Below, in pieces: positions 21,451 to 31,231 of a DNA stretch of 64,000 bases (positions are counted from its first letter, which is position 1; every line of letters begins with the position of its first letter). Both the position numbers and the translations under genes were made by a program. This DNA is from Leptobrachium leishanense (lineage: Eukaryota > Chordata > Amphibia > Anura > Megophryidae), in assembly GCA_009667805.1 (NCBI GenBank), contig CM019069.1, forward strand, positions 95,949,204 through 96,013,203, written 5' to 3'. The notes beneath the pieces were generated by a model that saw only the letters and a program-made list of their open reading frames with translations, ran no database searches and was not told where the DNA came from.

Positions 21451-22168
21451 GCTGGGGGCCCTATAGAGAGACACGGGATGTTTTATCCCCTGGGAGTCAT
21501 TTTTGGGGCACCTCAATGCCACCTACCTTCGGAACTTACTGCACCTCCTTCGGTTGCCCTCCCCATATACGGGATATTTGTGTCCCCTCTGCGTTGACTG
21601 TTTTGTCTCCCCCCTCCCCATTTGCGGCTTTTCTGTTTCGTTGGTGCCAGACCTATCGAAGACAATGGACCCATTCCCCCCTCCCATCCCCTCTCCCTTT
21701 ATCTCTTATTTTTATTTATTTATTTTACTTTCTTTTCCTTTCTATTATTATTATTTTGGGGGTTTCGGGGTGTGCCACCATGGCCTTTTTTTTTGGTCCT
21801 GATTGGCCCTCGAACCCCTAGGCTCCGTGGCATGTTCACTCCATGGCCTCCTCTGGGAGCGCGCCAGGAGCGCCACGGTAACGGCCATCACGTTTTTTCC
21901 CACCTCCACCCCCCACCCCTCTTTTCTACCCCCCCCCCCTTTCTGTTCCTTTTTTTTTTTTTTTCCTTTTTTCTAATCCTTTCTTTGCTTTCCCACACTA
22001 TGGGTCTCCGTCTTATACTAAGCAACTCTTTGGCACCCTTCTGTCCTCCATTTTCCCTTTGTATCGCATTATTGCATAATTTTTGGCAGGCCCTGCGAGG
22101 CCGTTCCTATTGGTTGTCTTATGACGCTTTATTTCAAATAAAACAAACTTTAAAGATAAAAAAAAAAA

Positions 22169-22327
22169 AGGTCAGTGAATTACGACCAATATATATATAT
22201 TTTTTTGTAAATATCAGCTGATTTAATTAAAAAATTCACTTTAATTGAAGAAAAAAAAACCTGCAGAAAATCTGAAAAATGATGCTGTTCTGAAAAAAAG
22301 CGGGCCAATAAAATGTCCGACAAAAGC
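22169..22327 (+). other. Candidate 3'-transduced segment of the ORF1-only element
   Basis: The element's own AATAAA and A-run end at 22168, yet the target duplication is reached only after 22340. The intervening 159 bp carry their own AATAAA (22307) about 16 bp before a second A-run. That is the signature of read-through past a weak signal at the source locus. The segment is therefore a tag for the source copy. Confidence 0.5.
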
Positions 22328-22608
22328 AAAAAAAAAAAAAAAAGACAAACTGGGGAGGACAAACAGGAGAAAGAAGGGAAAAGGATGTAGAGAGTAGAGA
22401 GGATAAGAAGGAAGAGAAAAGGCCTAAAGGGCAGAGGGAAGAGAAGAAGGAAAAAGGAAAGAGAAAAAGAAAAAAGGAGAGGGGGGGGGGGAAGAGGAGG
22501 GAAAGGGGAGGAGAAAGATTCTCTCCAAGACCCAGCCGGCACAACACGATAACCCCAATCTTCCATCCCCTGCAATCATTAGGTAGATCATTATCTAAAC
22601 ATCATGGT

Positions 22609-25600
22609 TCAACCAAGGCTCCCACAATCTAGAAAACGCATCCATAGTGTGGTGTACTCTGGCCGACAGTTCATCCATAAGGGCCACGTCTCTGATATTA
22701 GCCAGCACCCTGCCAAAGCGGGGGGCTCCATTGCCCTCCACTCTGCCGCAATGGCACGACGCCCTGCCAACGTCATTTTAGCAAGTAGTTTGTTCTGGCG
22801 CAAGGAAAGGTCCTCCAAGGGGGACGCAAGGAGAAAAACTTTCGGCACAAAAGGTATCTCTCTCTCCAGCACGGCTTGGGCAAGAGAATGTAGTTTCGAC
22901 CATAGTGGTTTAAGGCGGGGGCATGACCACCACATGTGCAGGAAGGTTCCCTTATCGCCACACAGTCTCCAACACACATCAGTGGTAGTCACTTTCATTT
23001 TGACAAGTTCTCCGGGGTGGTGTACCAGCGGAATATCATTTTCAGAGATTGCTCCTGGTGCGTAGTGCATATAGAGGACCTCCTAGCTGCCTCCCAGATG
23101 TCCAACCACTCATCGCCTTCCAATTCCTCTCCCAGGTCTTTATGCCATGCGTTAATGTATGTCAATTCCTTCCATTCAAGGGTTGAGGTAATAGAGGAGT
23201 ATATTGTGGAGATAAGACCTTTGGGGTAGTGTTCTTGAAGGCACAAACGCTCAAACCACGAAGGCTTGGTGAGTGCTGCGGCTCGAAGGTGGGGTTTGGT
23301 GATAAAGTCCCTCATCTGTAAAAATCGGAAAAAAGTAGATGGAGGCAGCGAGTGTGTGCTCTGTAGATCCGGATAGTGCAGGAGGGCTCCTTTAGGGTAG
23401 AAATCCACCAGTCGCTGAAGACCCGCATCTTCCAGCAGGCCAAAAGGCTGCGGGCACAAGCCCGGGGGGAATTCCTCGTTGCGCAAGATCGGAGTCAGAG
23501 GCGACGGATAACTTGTAAGGTCACATTTAACTGCGACAGAATCCCATAATTTCACCGCAGCTACGATGGCCGGGCATTCCGTGCGTAATGTTGGACGATA
23601 AGGTGGGGAAGTCCAGAGCCAGAATTGTGGAAGATCCGGTGACATCATGGAAGACTCCAGATCCACCCATCTCCTTGCGCCCATTGGGGAGTGCCAAGCT
23701 ACTATTTGGGCTAACCGTGCTGCTCTATAGTACGAAAGGAGAGAGGGTAACCCCATCCCTCCCGCTGCCCGAGGTCTAAACAACGTCTGCCTCGCCACCC
23801 TATGTCTCTTATTATCCCACACAAAAGCATCTATAGCCGTCTGCAGTGACGTTAGATCTGATTGCGTCACACTTATCGGAAGGGCTTGGAAAAGATACAG
23901 GAGACGAGGCAGAACGTTCATTTTTATGCAGTGCACCCTCCCCAACCATGAAATATGCAGTTTAGCCCATCGGTCAAGATCACTTTTTATACATTGTATC
24001 AATGGAGCATAGTTAAGAGTAAATATTTCCGAGTGGGACCCCGGGATCCGAACACCAAGGTACGATATGGACTCTGTAGTTGTGCAAAAACCATGCCGAT
24101 GTTCCATAATCCCGGCGTCCCCATCCGAGGCCCCCACAAGGAGAGCCGTAGACTTAGTCATGTTAACCTTGTACCCCGCCACCCCCGAGAACCGGTCCAA
24201 CACCTCCAACAGCTGCGCCACCGAGGGAGCAGGGCAGGTAAGGGACAAGAAGACGTCATCGGCATACGCAGAGACTTTATATTCTTCCCCCCTGTATGCA
24301 ACCCCCGCAATCAGCGGGTCCGCACGAACCGCCGAGAGCAGAGGCTCCAGGGAGAGCGCAAACAGCAGCGGCGACAGGGGACAGCCCTGTCGAGTGCCGT
24401 TCGTGAGGCAAAAAGGACGAGGGGGCGTACCCGGTACCACCACCTGCGCCACCGGCGTGTTATACATTACTCCTATCGAGGACGTGAACTCCTGTGGGAA
24501 CCCCAGGTGCGTCAGCACCCGGAAGAGATAAGCCCAGCCCACCCTGTCGAAGGCCTTTTCGGCGTCTAGAGACAGGAACACTGCTGGTACCCTCAGACGC
24601 TGCGCAAGCCAGACCAGGTCACAGGCCCTCCGGGTGTTATCGTATGCCTGGCGGCCTGGGATAAACCCCACTTGGTCAGCATGAATCAAAGTTGGTATGA
24701 TCTCGTTCAATCTGAGAGCCAATACTTTGGCTAAAACTTTAATATCAAAATTAAGGAGGGAAATCGGTCTGTAGTTCTCCGGGCCCAAAGGGTCCTTCCC
24801 AGGTTTAAGGATAGTAACAATAGAGGCCGTCAAGGAGTCCCTTGCAAAGGGAGTCCCCGACCTCGCCGAGTTACACATTGTGGTAAGGTGAGGGAGTAAG
24901 ATGGGCAGAAACGATTTATAGTAAAGTCCTGGGAGTCCGTCCGGACCCGGGGCCTTGTTTGGTTGCATGAGTCCTATGGCTGTCCGCACCTCCTCGCTAT
25001 CTATCGGCGCACCCAGGGTTGCAGCCTGTGCCTCCGTCAGGGTCGGCAAAGCCAACTCGGACAGAAACCGCTGTACATTAGCTACATGTGTCGGGTTATC
25101 TGAGGTCGCATGCGGGGAGTGGTTATAGATCTTCTCATAAAATGTTGTGAAAATATCCCTAATTTTAGAAGCGGATCTGTGAACAGTTCCTGCCCCGTCC
25201 CTCAGGGCTCCTACGCCCCCGTGACGCTGGAGGCCCGCTATCCTCCTTGCCATAGGGGTGTCCATTTTGTTTGAGTGTTCATAGTAAAATCTTTTGGACC
25301 AGAGCATGGATCTGCTGACTTCATCTAGAGATAGCTGGGTCAATGCCCTTCTCGCCTCTTGCAGAGCATCAAAGGTCACCGGTCCAGGCTCCGCCTTATG
25401 TCTAAATTCTAGTTTACGCAAGCTAGCTTGAAGCTGCGCGAACTTTTCGCCTTTGCGCCGTTTCCGATAGGAAGCCTGGCTAATGAGCACCCCTCTTATA
25501 ACCGCCTTATGCGCTGCCCATACCACTGAAGCGGGTACTTCGTCTGTGCCGTTAACCTGAAAGTAGCCTCCAGCTCCTGCCTAACCGCCTGAGACACCCC

Positions 25601-25906
25601 CTCCGCATCCAGGAGGGTCGGGTCCAAGCGCCACTGTCCAGGGGTCCGGCGTCCCGGCAGCCTGAGATGCATGCTTACGTCAGCGTGGTCAGACCACGTG
25701 ATCGAGCCAATGGCGGGTGACCCGAGCTCCGGAAGGGAGGAGGGCGCCGCCAGCAGATAATCAATCCTTGAGTACGACGCATGCGGGGGCGAGTAAAATG
25801 TATAATCTCTAGTGGTGGGATGGTACGATCTCCAGACATCAACTAGATCTAGGGCCCTAACAAAGCGGTGAAATTGTTTATCCGGTGTCCTGAGCTCTCG
25901 GGGCAC
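22609..25906 (-). pseudogene. L1/Tx1-type ORF2, 5'-truncated, two frameshifts
   Basis: The first frame (25906-25496) is the back half of the endonuclease with SRIDYLLAAP and ITWSDHADV. A frameshift near 25500 leads into a long open frame of 843 codons (25526-22995). In that frame PNKAPGPDGLPG is at 189-200, NYRPISLLN at 251-259, [11 protein letters not shown] at 319-329, GTRQGCPLSPLLF at 377-389 and the catalytic YADD at 421-424. A second frameshift near 23000-23070 leads to the last part (to 22609), with VCWRLCGDKGTFLHMWWSCP, the cysteine-histidine segment of this clade. The long open RT frame suggests a young insertion. The protein would nick and reverse transcribe at the target, but this copy lacks the first half of the endonuclease. 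Confidence 0.9.
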
Positions 25907-26854
25907 AGCCTGCTAACGGACGTACTTTTTAACGGATGTCGAGAAAAAAAAAACTGTATACAGGGGTTTCTCTACATCCGTCTAGCTTTTTCACGTCGAT
26001 GCCATTTTGGCATCTGTTGCACGCACATGAAAAAGTGCGCACATGCTTCGTGTGTTGTTCTCTATTGACTCCTTTGAAAAGCTACAACGGACAGCAAACA
26101 GTGCGGTCAGACGGACGCAAAAAGTGCACTCGTCTGACATGGGCCTGAGGGTTATAAAGCCATATCCAAACAATTGAAAGTGCATCTTTCTACAGTGAGG
26201 AATATTCTACACAAATGGAATCCATACAAGACAGTTGCTAAACTCCCCAGGAGTTGACCTACCAAGGTCAAAACAATGCTCGGAGAAATTGCATAGAACG
26301 GTTACATCTCAGACTCTACAGGCCTCAATTAGCAGGTTAAAGATCATGTGAGCACAATTACAAAAAGACTGAACAAGTATGGTTTGTTTGGAAGGGTTGC
26401 CAGGAGAGAGGCTCGTCTCTATAAAGAACATGGAAGCATGCCTTAGGTTTGCAAAGTTGCATCTGAGCAAACCACACGACTTGTGGAACAATGTCTATTG
26501 GACAGATGAGGCCAAATTGGGGATGTTTGTCAAAAACACAGCATATCAGCACATACACCGCACACAAACGGTCAAGCATGGTGGTGAAGGGGGTGATGTT
26601 TTGGGCTTATTTTTCAGCCACAGAACCTGAGCACCTGGCAGTCACAAAGTCAACCATGAACTCCTCTGTATACTAATGTATTCTAGAGACAAATGTGAGA
26701 CTATCTGTTCGACACCTAAAGCTTGTCCAAAACTGGGTAATGCAACAGGACAATAATCCCAAGCACACCAGAAAATCTACAACGGAAAGGCTAAATAAGA
26801 AAAAAATAAAAGGCATGCAATGGCCCAGTTAAAGACCAGTCAATAACCCAATTG

Positions 26855-27964
26855 AAATGCTGTGGCGGACCCCGGACCGATTACAGAAAATGTTTCCTCT
26901 CCATGACTCCATGATCCACAATGTTGGCGGTGTAAGGTGGCTTTCGGCGTTTTCCTGTATATCTGGTGGGATTGTCCCATGATACAGGTTTTTTGGAACA
27001 TGGTTCACACAGCGGGTCGTGCCATTTCAGATTCGGACATTGAGTTTGTGCCATCTAACTATATTTTGTTGCAGTTCCCTGCCTCCATAAAAGTTATGAA
27101 GCGGTCGGTAGTGTTGAGATTGGTAACTGCGGCCAAGCTGTTGATAGCGCTGCATTGGGGCAAATCATCGCTACCCTCGTGGCGTGACTGGGTGGATAAG
27201 GTCGAATTTTTACGCAGAATGGACAACCTGATAGCGAGGGACCTAGACCAGATTGAACAATTTGTAATGACTTGGATCCATTGGGATACCTATGTGAGCT
27301 CAGCCCCTGAGACGCCAGGAAGTGGCTCGGCCTGATCCGTAAGTGAGAAAGCGGACCGGTGGAAAATAATTTGTGGAGGTAGATATGCCGCAATGCTGTC
27401 ATCTCAGAGTGACCCAGTGGAGTCTGAGAGGGCCAGGAGCTGTGCTTGTCCCGGTGAGTTACCCGCCTATAAGTATGCCGTGTCCTCCCACTCAGGAATG
27501 TTTCCAACCCTCCCCCCCTTCCTCTCTCTTTCCCCCCCGACCTATACTCTTTGCTGATATTTCTCTCTTTTTGTGTCGTCTTTGTGTTTGTTTTTATCGT
27601 TGTTTTATCAATCCTGTTTGTTTGTCTGTCTGTAGTTATGTATTGTTGCTGATAGTCTGTTTATACCCTTGCAGCAGTGAAGTAGCTTTAATTGACCAGG
27701 ATGATTCCTTCCCGAGGCTGGTCAGCTGTAGTACGACATACCTCGGCAGTTAAAAAACCTAATACTCTGCTATTGGTCAGGTCTGGTTTTTGCTTTGCAC
27801 AATCTGAACATATGTACAACCTTACTCTCTGCCTAGGGGATCCCATGTGTATGTGTCGAGCGAACTTTGTAATTGTACTATTACTGCTGCTGATGTTTAG
27901 GTTTGTGTCTGTTTATGTCAATAAAATCTGATTGCTTAAAAAGAAAAAAAAAATGCTGTGGCGG
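26855..27964 (+). mobile_element. 5'-truncated L1/Tx1-type LINE with 14-bp target duplications
   Basis: AAATGCTGTGGCGG is duplicated at 26855-26868 and 27951-27964 within the Tc1 transposase relic. The insert holds only the end of ORF2, a pyrimidine-rich 3' UTR, CAATAAAATC near 27920 and a short A-rich tail. It differs in sequence from the L1 at 20082-25930, so at least two LINE lineages hit the same Tc1. Confidence 0.85.
26937..27335 (+). pseudogene. C-terminus of an L1/Tx1-type ORF2
   Basis: The reading frame is open from the insertion boundary. It shows CWRC shortly before 26937, then FLYIWWDCPMIQVFW, the conserved Cys/His/Trp segment, and ends after a region matching the ends of the other ORF2 copies (WRDWVDKVEFLRRM). 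About 150 codons remain, so it cannot function alone. Confidence 0.75.
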
Positions 27965-28349
27965 GACCTTAAGAGAGCTGTACATAAACGAATTATGAAA
28001 TCCTCAATGAACTGAAACAACAATGTAAAGAAGAGTGGGCAAAAATTCATCCATGACAATATGAGAGACGGAGACAGAAAACAATTCAAGTTATTGCGGC
28101 TAAAATGTTGTTCTACAACCTATTGATTCATAAGGTGTACTTCATTTTTCATACACGTTTCTCAGTTTTTGCTATATAAACTATGACACAGTGTATTAAA
28201 TTATATGTTGTTTTTCATCAAAGTAAAATGTATAAAATGCAGTTGCCTCATTTTAAGACCTGCTAAGGTACAGATAATTTTTTTTATCATGTTCTGATAC
28301 GAAAGACCATAGATTTCAAGAGGGGTACTTTCTTTTACACATCACTGTA

Positions 28350-28620
28350 TATGGCTGTGTAGATATATACATAGGCGTCTCTACACCCCACCAAAAATCA
28401 GCATCCAGCTTCCCACACTTTTTCGGACCACGGTATCTCCGTTCCTGTGCATTGTATATGGACATTGTGTCATTGGAAAGGGCAGATTCTGGTCTTTCCA
28501 ATAATACCCAACATGACCATATTCAGTGTAAAGTAAAAGTCATAAAACATTAAAAACGTGCACTTAAACATAAACATTTTCACAGGGTTGAAATGGCTCA
28601 GCAGTGAAGTGGTTAATGTT
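28350..28620 (+). mobile_element. Fragment of a TTAA-target element (right end)
   Basis: The block ends GGCTCAGCAGTGAAGTGG then TTAA at 28613-28616. Its reverse complement, TTAACCACTTCACTGCTGAG, matches the TTAACCCTTTCACTGCTGAG string at 39616 and the end of the element at 59457-60681. It also shares GTCATTGGAAAGG (near 28470) with 49870 and 51190. The left end is missing. Confidence 0.45.
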
Positions 28621-29166
28621 CAGACTATGCATTACATTGTGTATTACGTTAGTTTTTGCCTTGGTTTTAGTTGTATATTAAGGGTTAATGGGTAGGCTTC
28701 ATGCCTCACAGTATACATTTTATTTTTTCCTGGATTAATGGCATTTTAGGGGTTAATGGGTAGGATAAATGCCCCATTATTAATTTTATTGCATTTCCCT
28801 GGGTTTATGGAAGTTAGAATCTAAAGGGTCTAATCATCTTTAGATCATCTGCTTTTTCGTCACATTACGGGGAATTTATTTCGCCGAAAATAAGGTGAAT
28901 TCCCTATTTAGCGAATGGTCACTGTAATTTGCTAAAAGTGGAGTCGCTGAAGCAGCATACATTCTGCGAAAACTGCCGAATTGCAGCAAATAAAATATTG
29001 AATTTAAGTATCAGGTTAGTACAACAAAAAGGCATCATTGCGTCACATTACTCATTGCGTCACATTACTCTGGGGTTTTGGAATCTTATTTATATAATTA
29101 TTTAGGGCACTATTACCTGGTGTGAGCTAACCCTTGTGTCCGCATGGTTTTTCATTAGTGCCAGGT
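28621..29166. other. Intergenic repeat-like sequence, no gene seen
   Basis: The block holds two similar units beginning AGGGGTTAATGGGTAGG near 28680 and 28750; related text is present at 56090-56200. A tandem of CATTGCGTCACATTACTC occurs twice near 29036-29072. No gene is recognisable. Confidence 0.45.
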
Positions 29167-30574
29167 TAATTGAGTCTAGCACAATACAGAAAATGGTCAG
29201 CGCCCAGATAAGTTCCACCACCAGTATACCAATGCCAGACCAGATATATAGAGGTCTCCCCCAAACCAATGTGACAACAGGTATAATTATACGTATCTGG
29301 CGGCGCGATTGTAGTCGCTTCTTGGTATTCAGATGGTCCTCACGGTGTGTATCATAAATGTCCATTATGGATTATATATAAAAAACACAAATGGCAGAAT
29401 AATAGTGCAGGGTGTATACACAATGTTGGAATAGATGACAATAAATGGTTCCACTCACAGACAGAGAGCCCCGTCACTGGCTCTGAGTGGTTCCAAACAT
29501 CTGGGTCCTTTATTCTTCTTAGGAATATTTAAAGGAGACCCACTCCCTTTAAAGTTGGTATTTTCTTTATCTCGTCAAATATGGAAGAAAACATAAAAAC
29601 AAGGACCTTCTTGTGTAGATCTACCACAATATTGATAATATATATGGTGATGGTATCAACTCACATTGGGTGGAGCTTAGAACCAAGCTCTGGGTGGGAA
29701 TGCCGGTGGATTTATTGAGTAGGTTAAATCCACGAATACCTCTGAATTCCAAAACAGCAGGGACCAGACTTTTCTTTGTAAAAGAAAAATCTTTAATTTA
29801 AAACATAGAGTAAAATAAAATAGAACATGTTAAAATTAACACAAAGATGCTCTGTAAGTCGCCAGAACGCGTTTCGCCATAAGATTAGGCTTCTTCGGAC
29901 ATTCTAAACACATGGGACCTTTTAATACCCAATTAAGGGACTATATATATGGTACACTGTAGAGTATCTCTGTAAACCAGCTGAAGAAGCCTAATCTTAA
30001 GGCGAAACGCGTTCTGGCGACTTACAGAGCATCTTTGTGTTAATTTTAACATGTTCTATTTTATTTTACTCTATGTTTTATAAAGAAAAGTCTGGTCCCT
30101 GCTGTTTTGGAATTCAGAGATTTAACCTACTCAATAAATCCACCGGCATTCCCACCCAGAGCTTGGTTCTAAGCTCCACCCAATGTGAGTTGATACCATC
30201 ACCATATATATTATCAATATTGTGGTAGATCTACACAAGAAGGTCCTTGTTTTTATGTTTTCTTCCATATTTGACGAGATAAAGAAAATACCAACTTTAA
30301 AGGGAGTGGGTCTCCTTTAAATATTCCTAAGAAGATAAAGGACCCAGATGTTTGGAACCACTCAGAGCCAGTGACGGGGCTCTCTGTGAGTGGAACCATT
30401 TATTGTCATCTATTCCAACATTGTGTATACACCCTGCACTATTATTCTGCCATTTGTGTTTTTTATATATAATCCATATTGGACATTTATGATACACACC
30501 GTGAGGACCATCTGAATACCAAGAAGCGACTACAATCGCGCCGCCAGATACGTATAATTATAATTGAGTCTAGC
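29167..30574. mobile_element. 1.3-kb foldback: two head-to-head copies of a 'GAAACGCGT' element, with 14-bp flanking repeats
   Basis: The left arm (29282-29896) and the right arm (29983-30562) are near-perfect reverse complements with an 86-bp loop. Each arm, read outward from the loop, begins GAAGAAGCCTAATCTTA, then GGCGAAACGCGTTC, and later GCTTGGTTCTAAGCTCCACC and a GTGAGT string. The left copy runs 101 bp further, to 29181. TAATTGAGTCTAGC flanks the whole unit at 29167-29180 and 30561-30574. The left arm differs from the right by small indels near 29780 and 29730. The duplication implies insertion as one unit. No open frame longer than about 60 codons lies within it. Confidence 0.8.
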
Positions 30575-30670
30575 GCCTGACCAACAGATTGTTTGCCTCT
30601 CGCTACAAAAACGGGAAAAATCACTTACTTAGCCATAATCCCTAACCCCCTTAACCTGTATCCTCTAAAG

Positions 30671-30853
30671 CAGTGTTTCCCAAACCTGTCCTCGGGACCC
30701 ACAACCAGGCCAGATTTTGCAGATCACCTTGGGGAAAAGCAGACTGAATCCTGCAAAAACTGAGTAGCAAATCATATCACCTGTGTTGTGCTTCAGATTT
30801 CCTGCAAACCTGGCGAGGCAGAGGGTCGTGAGGACAGGTTTGGAAAACACTTT
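30671..30853. mobile_element. Short hAT-like MITE
   Basis: The ends are CAGTGTTTCCCAAACCTG at 30671 and GACAGGTTTGGAAAACACT near 30850, inverted repeats of about 30 bp that also include GGGACCC and GGGTC. CAGTG ends fit the hAT superfamily. The flanking 8 bp do not match, so no target duplication is claimed. Confidence 0.65.
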
Positions 30854-30860
30854 GATTTTT

Positions 30861-31231
30861 CGGTATCAGGAGCTCCTGAGGAAGCACAATCTTTCCTCCT
30901 GGACCTTGACTCTTAAATCACTCAAAGCCATCGGTTTTCTTTCGCGACTTGTGTCCACGCCAGCATCAATGTTAACTCGTGTGCATCCCCCTGGCTCTGA
31001 TGTCAGTGGACATTGATAGAGACCACCTGTCCTATTTGCTTGTTGGTCTGGTAAGGCTGAAGCCTGTGGAGCACCCACCAAAATACAATAGAATTTGAAT
31101 TGAATCTCTAAAGCTGATATTGCTGAAATGTCGCACAAGTCGCGAAAGCAAAGAAAACCAATGGCTTGGAGTGACTTAAGAGTCAAGGTCCAGGAGGAAA
31201 GATTGTGCTTCCTCAGGAGCTCCTGATACCG
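30861..31231. repeat. Foldback with arms of about 95 bp
   Basis: The left arm 30861-30953 (CGGTATCAGGAGCTCCTGAG onwards) and the right arm 31134-31231 are close reverse complements around a loop of about 180 bp. The arms differ at a handful of positions. No coding sequence or target duplication is visible. Confidence 0.85.

Larger units (their letters stand above)
20244..22339 (+). mobile_element. ORF1-only L1-type retroelement with its own target duplication
   Basis: AAAAGACAAACTGGG is duplicated at 20229-20243 and 22340-22354, inside the 3' UTR of the surrounding minus-strand L1. The insert has a leader of about 230 bp, an intact ORF1 (20473-21450), a pyrimidine-rich 3' region, an AATAAA at 22137-22142 with an A-run at 22158-22168, then a 159-bp extra segment with a second AATAAA (22307-22312) and a terminal A-run. 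No trace of ORF2 lies between ORF1 and the poly(A). This is the layout of mammalian HAL1 (half-L1) elements, which rely on L1 enzymes supplied in trans. It could instead be one internally deleted L1 copy; a family would need further copies. Confidence 0.8.
20082..25930 (-). mobile_element. 5'-truncated L1/Tx1-type LINE with 17-bp target duplications
   Basis: TAACGGACGTACTTTTT is exactly duplicated at 20082-20098 and 25914-25930. Between them on the minus strand is an L1 that begins inside the ORF2 endonuclease (25913), runs through RT, and ends with a 3' UTR carrying tandem AATAAA strings near 20105-20130. It is itself interrupted at 20244-22339 by an ORF1-only element of opposite orientation. 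Without that insert the copy is about 3.7 kb. Confidence 0.9.
20047..26145 (+). mobile_element. PIF/Harbinger-like MITE, split by an L1 insertion
   Basis: The left end is TAA then GGCTGGGGTCAGACGAGCG (20044 onwards) and the right end CGTCTGACATGGGCC then TGA (26146-26148). Removing the L1 at 20099-25913 leaves a unit that aligns along its length with the intact 321-bp copy at 34862-35182. The TAA/TGA flank fits a 3-bp TWA target duplication with one change. It landed in the DNA-binding region of the Tc1 transposase. Confidence 0.7.
19994..28347 (+). mobile_element. Decayed Tc1 transposon that hosts a nest of later insertions
   Basis: Reading across the insertions, the left part encodes TIVAAHQSSKGYKAISKQL (20005-20045 joined to 26149 onwards), a Tc1 helix-turn-helix. 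Next come YWTDEAKLG near 26500, QQDNNPKHTRKS near 26745 and a C-terminal part resuming at 27965. The right terminus is GGGGTACTTTC then ACACATCACTG at 28347 followed by TA. The left terminus is missing; the Tc1 starts abruptly after the A-run at 19993. Stops and frameshifts are frequent, so this is the oldest layer of the nest. Insertions: a Harbinger-like MITE at 20047 and an L1 fragment at 26869. Confidence 0.75.

Noticed and set aside
21503..22221. Plus-strand frames of 99-199 codons downstream of ORF1, and minus-strand frames at 22180-22575
   Set aside because: Low-complexity pyrimidine-rich 3' sequence gives runs of P, F, L and S; no domain.
20082..25930. Twin-priming inversion as the reason for opposite ORF1 and ORF2 strands
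   Set aside because: The plus-strand ORF1 block has its own poly(A) and its own 15-bp duplication within the 3' UTR of the minus-strand L1, so it is a separate later insertion.
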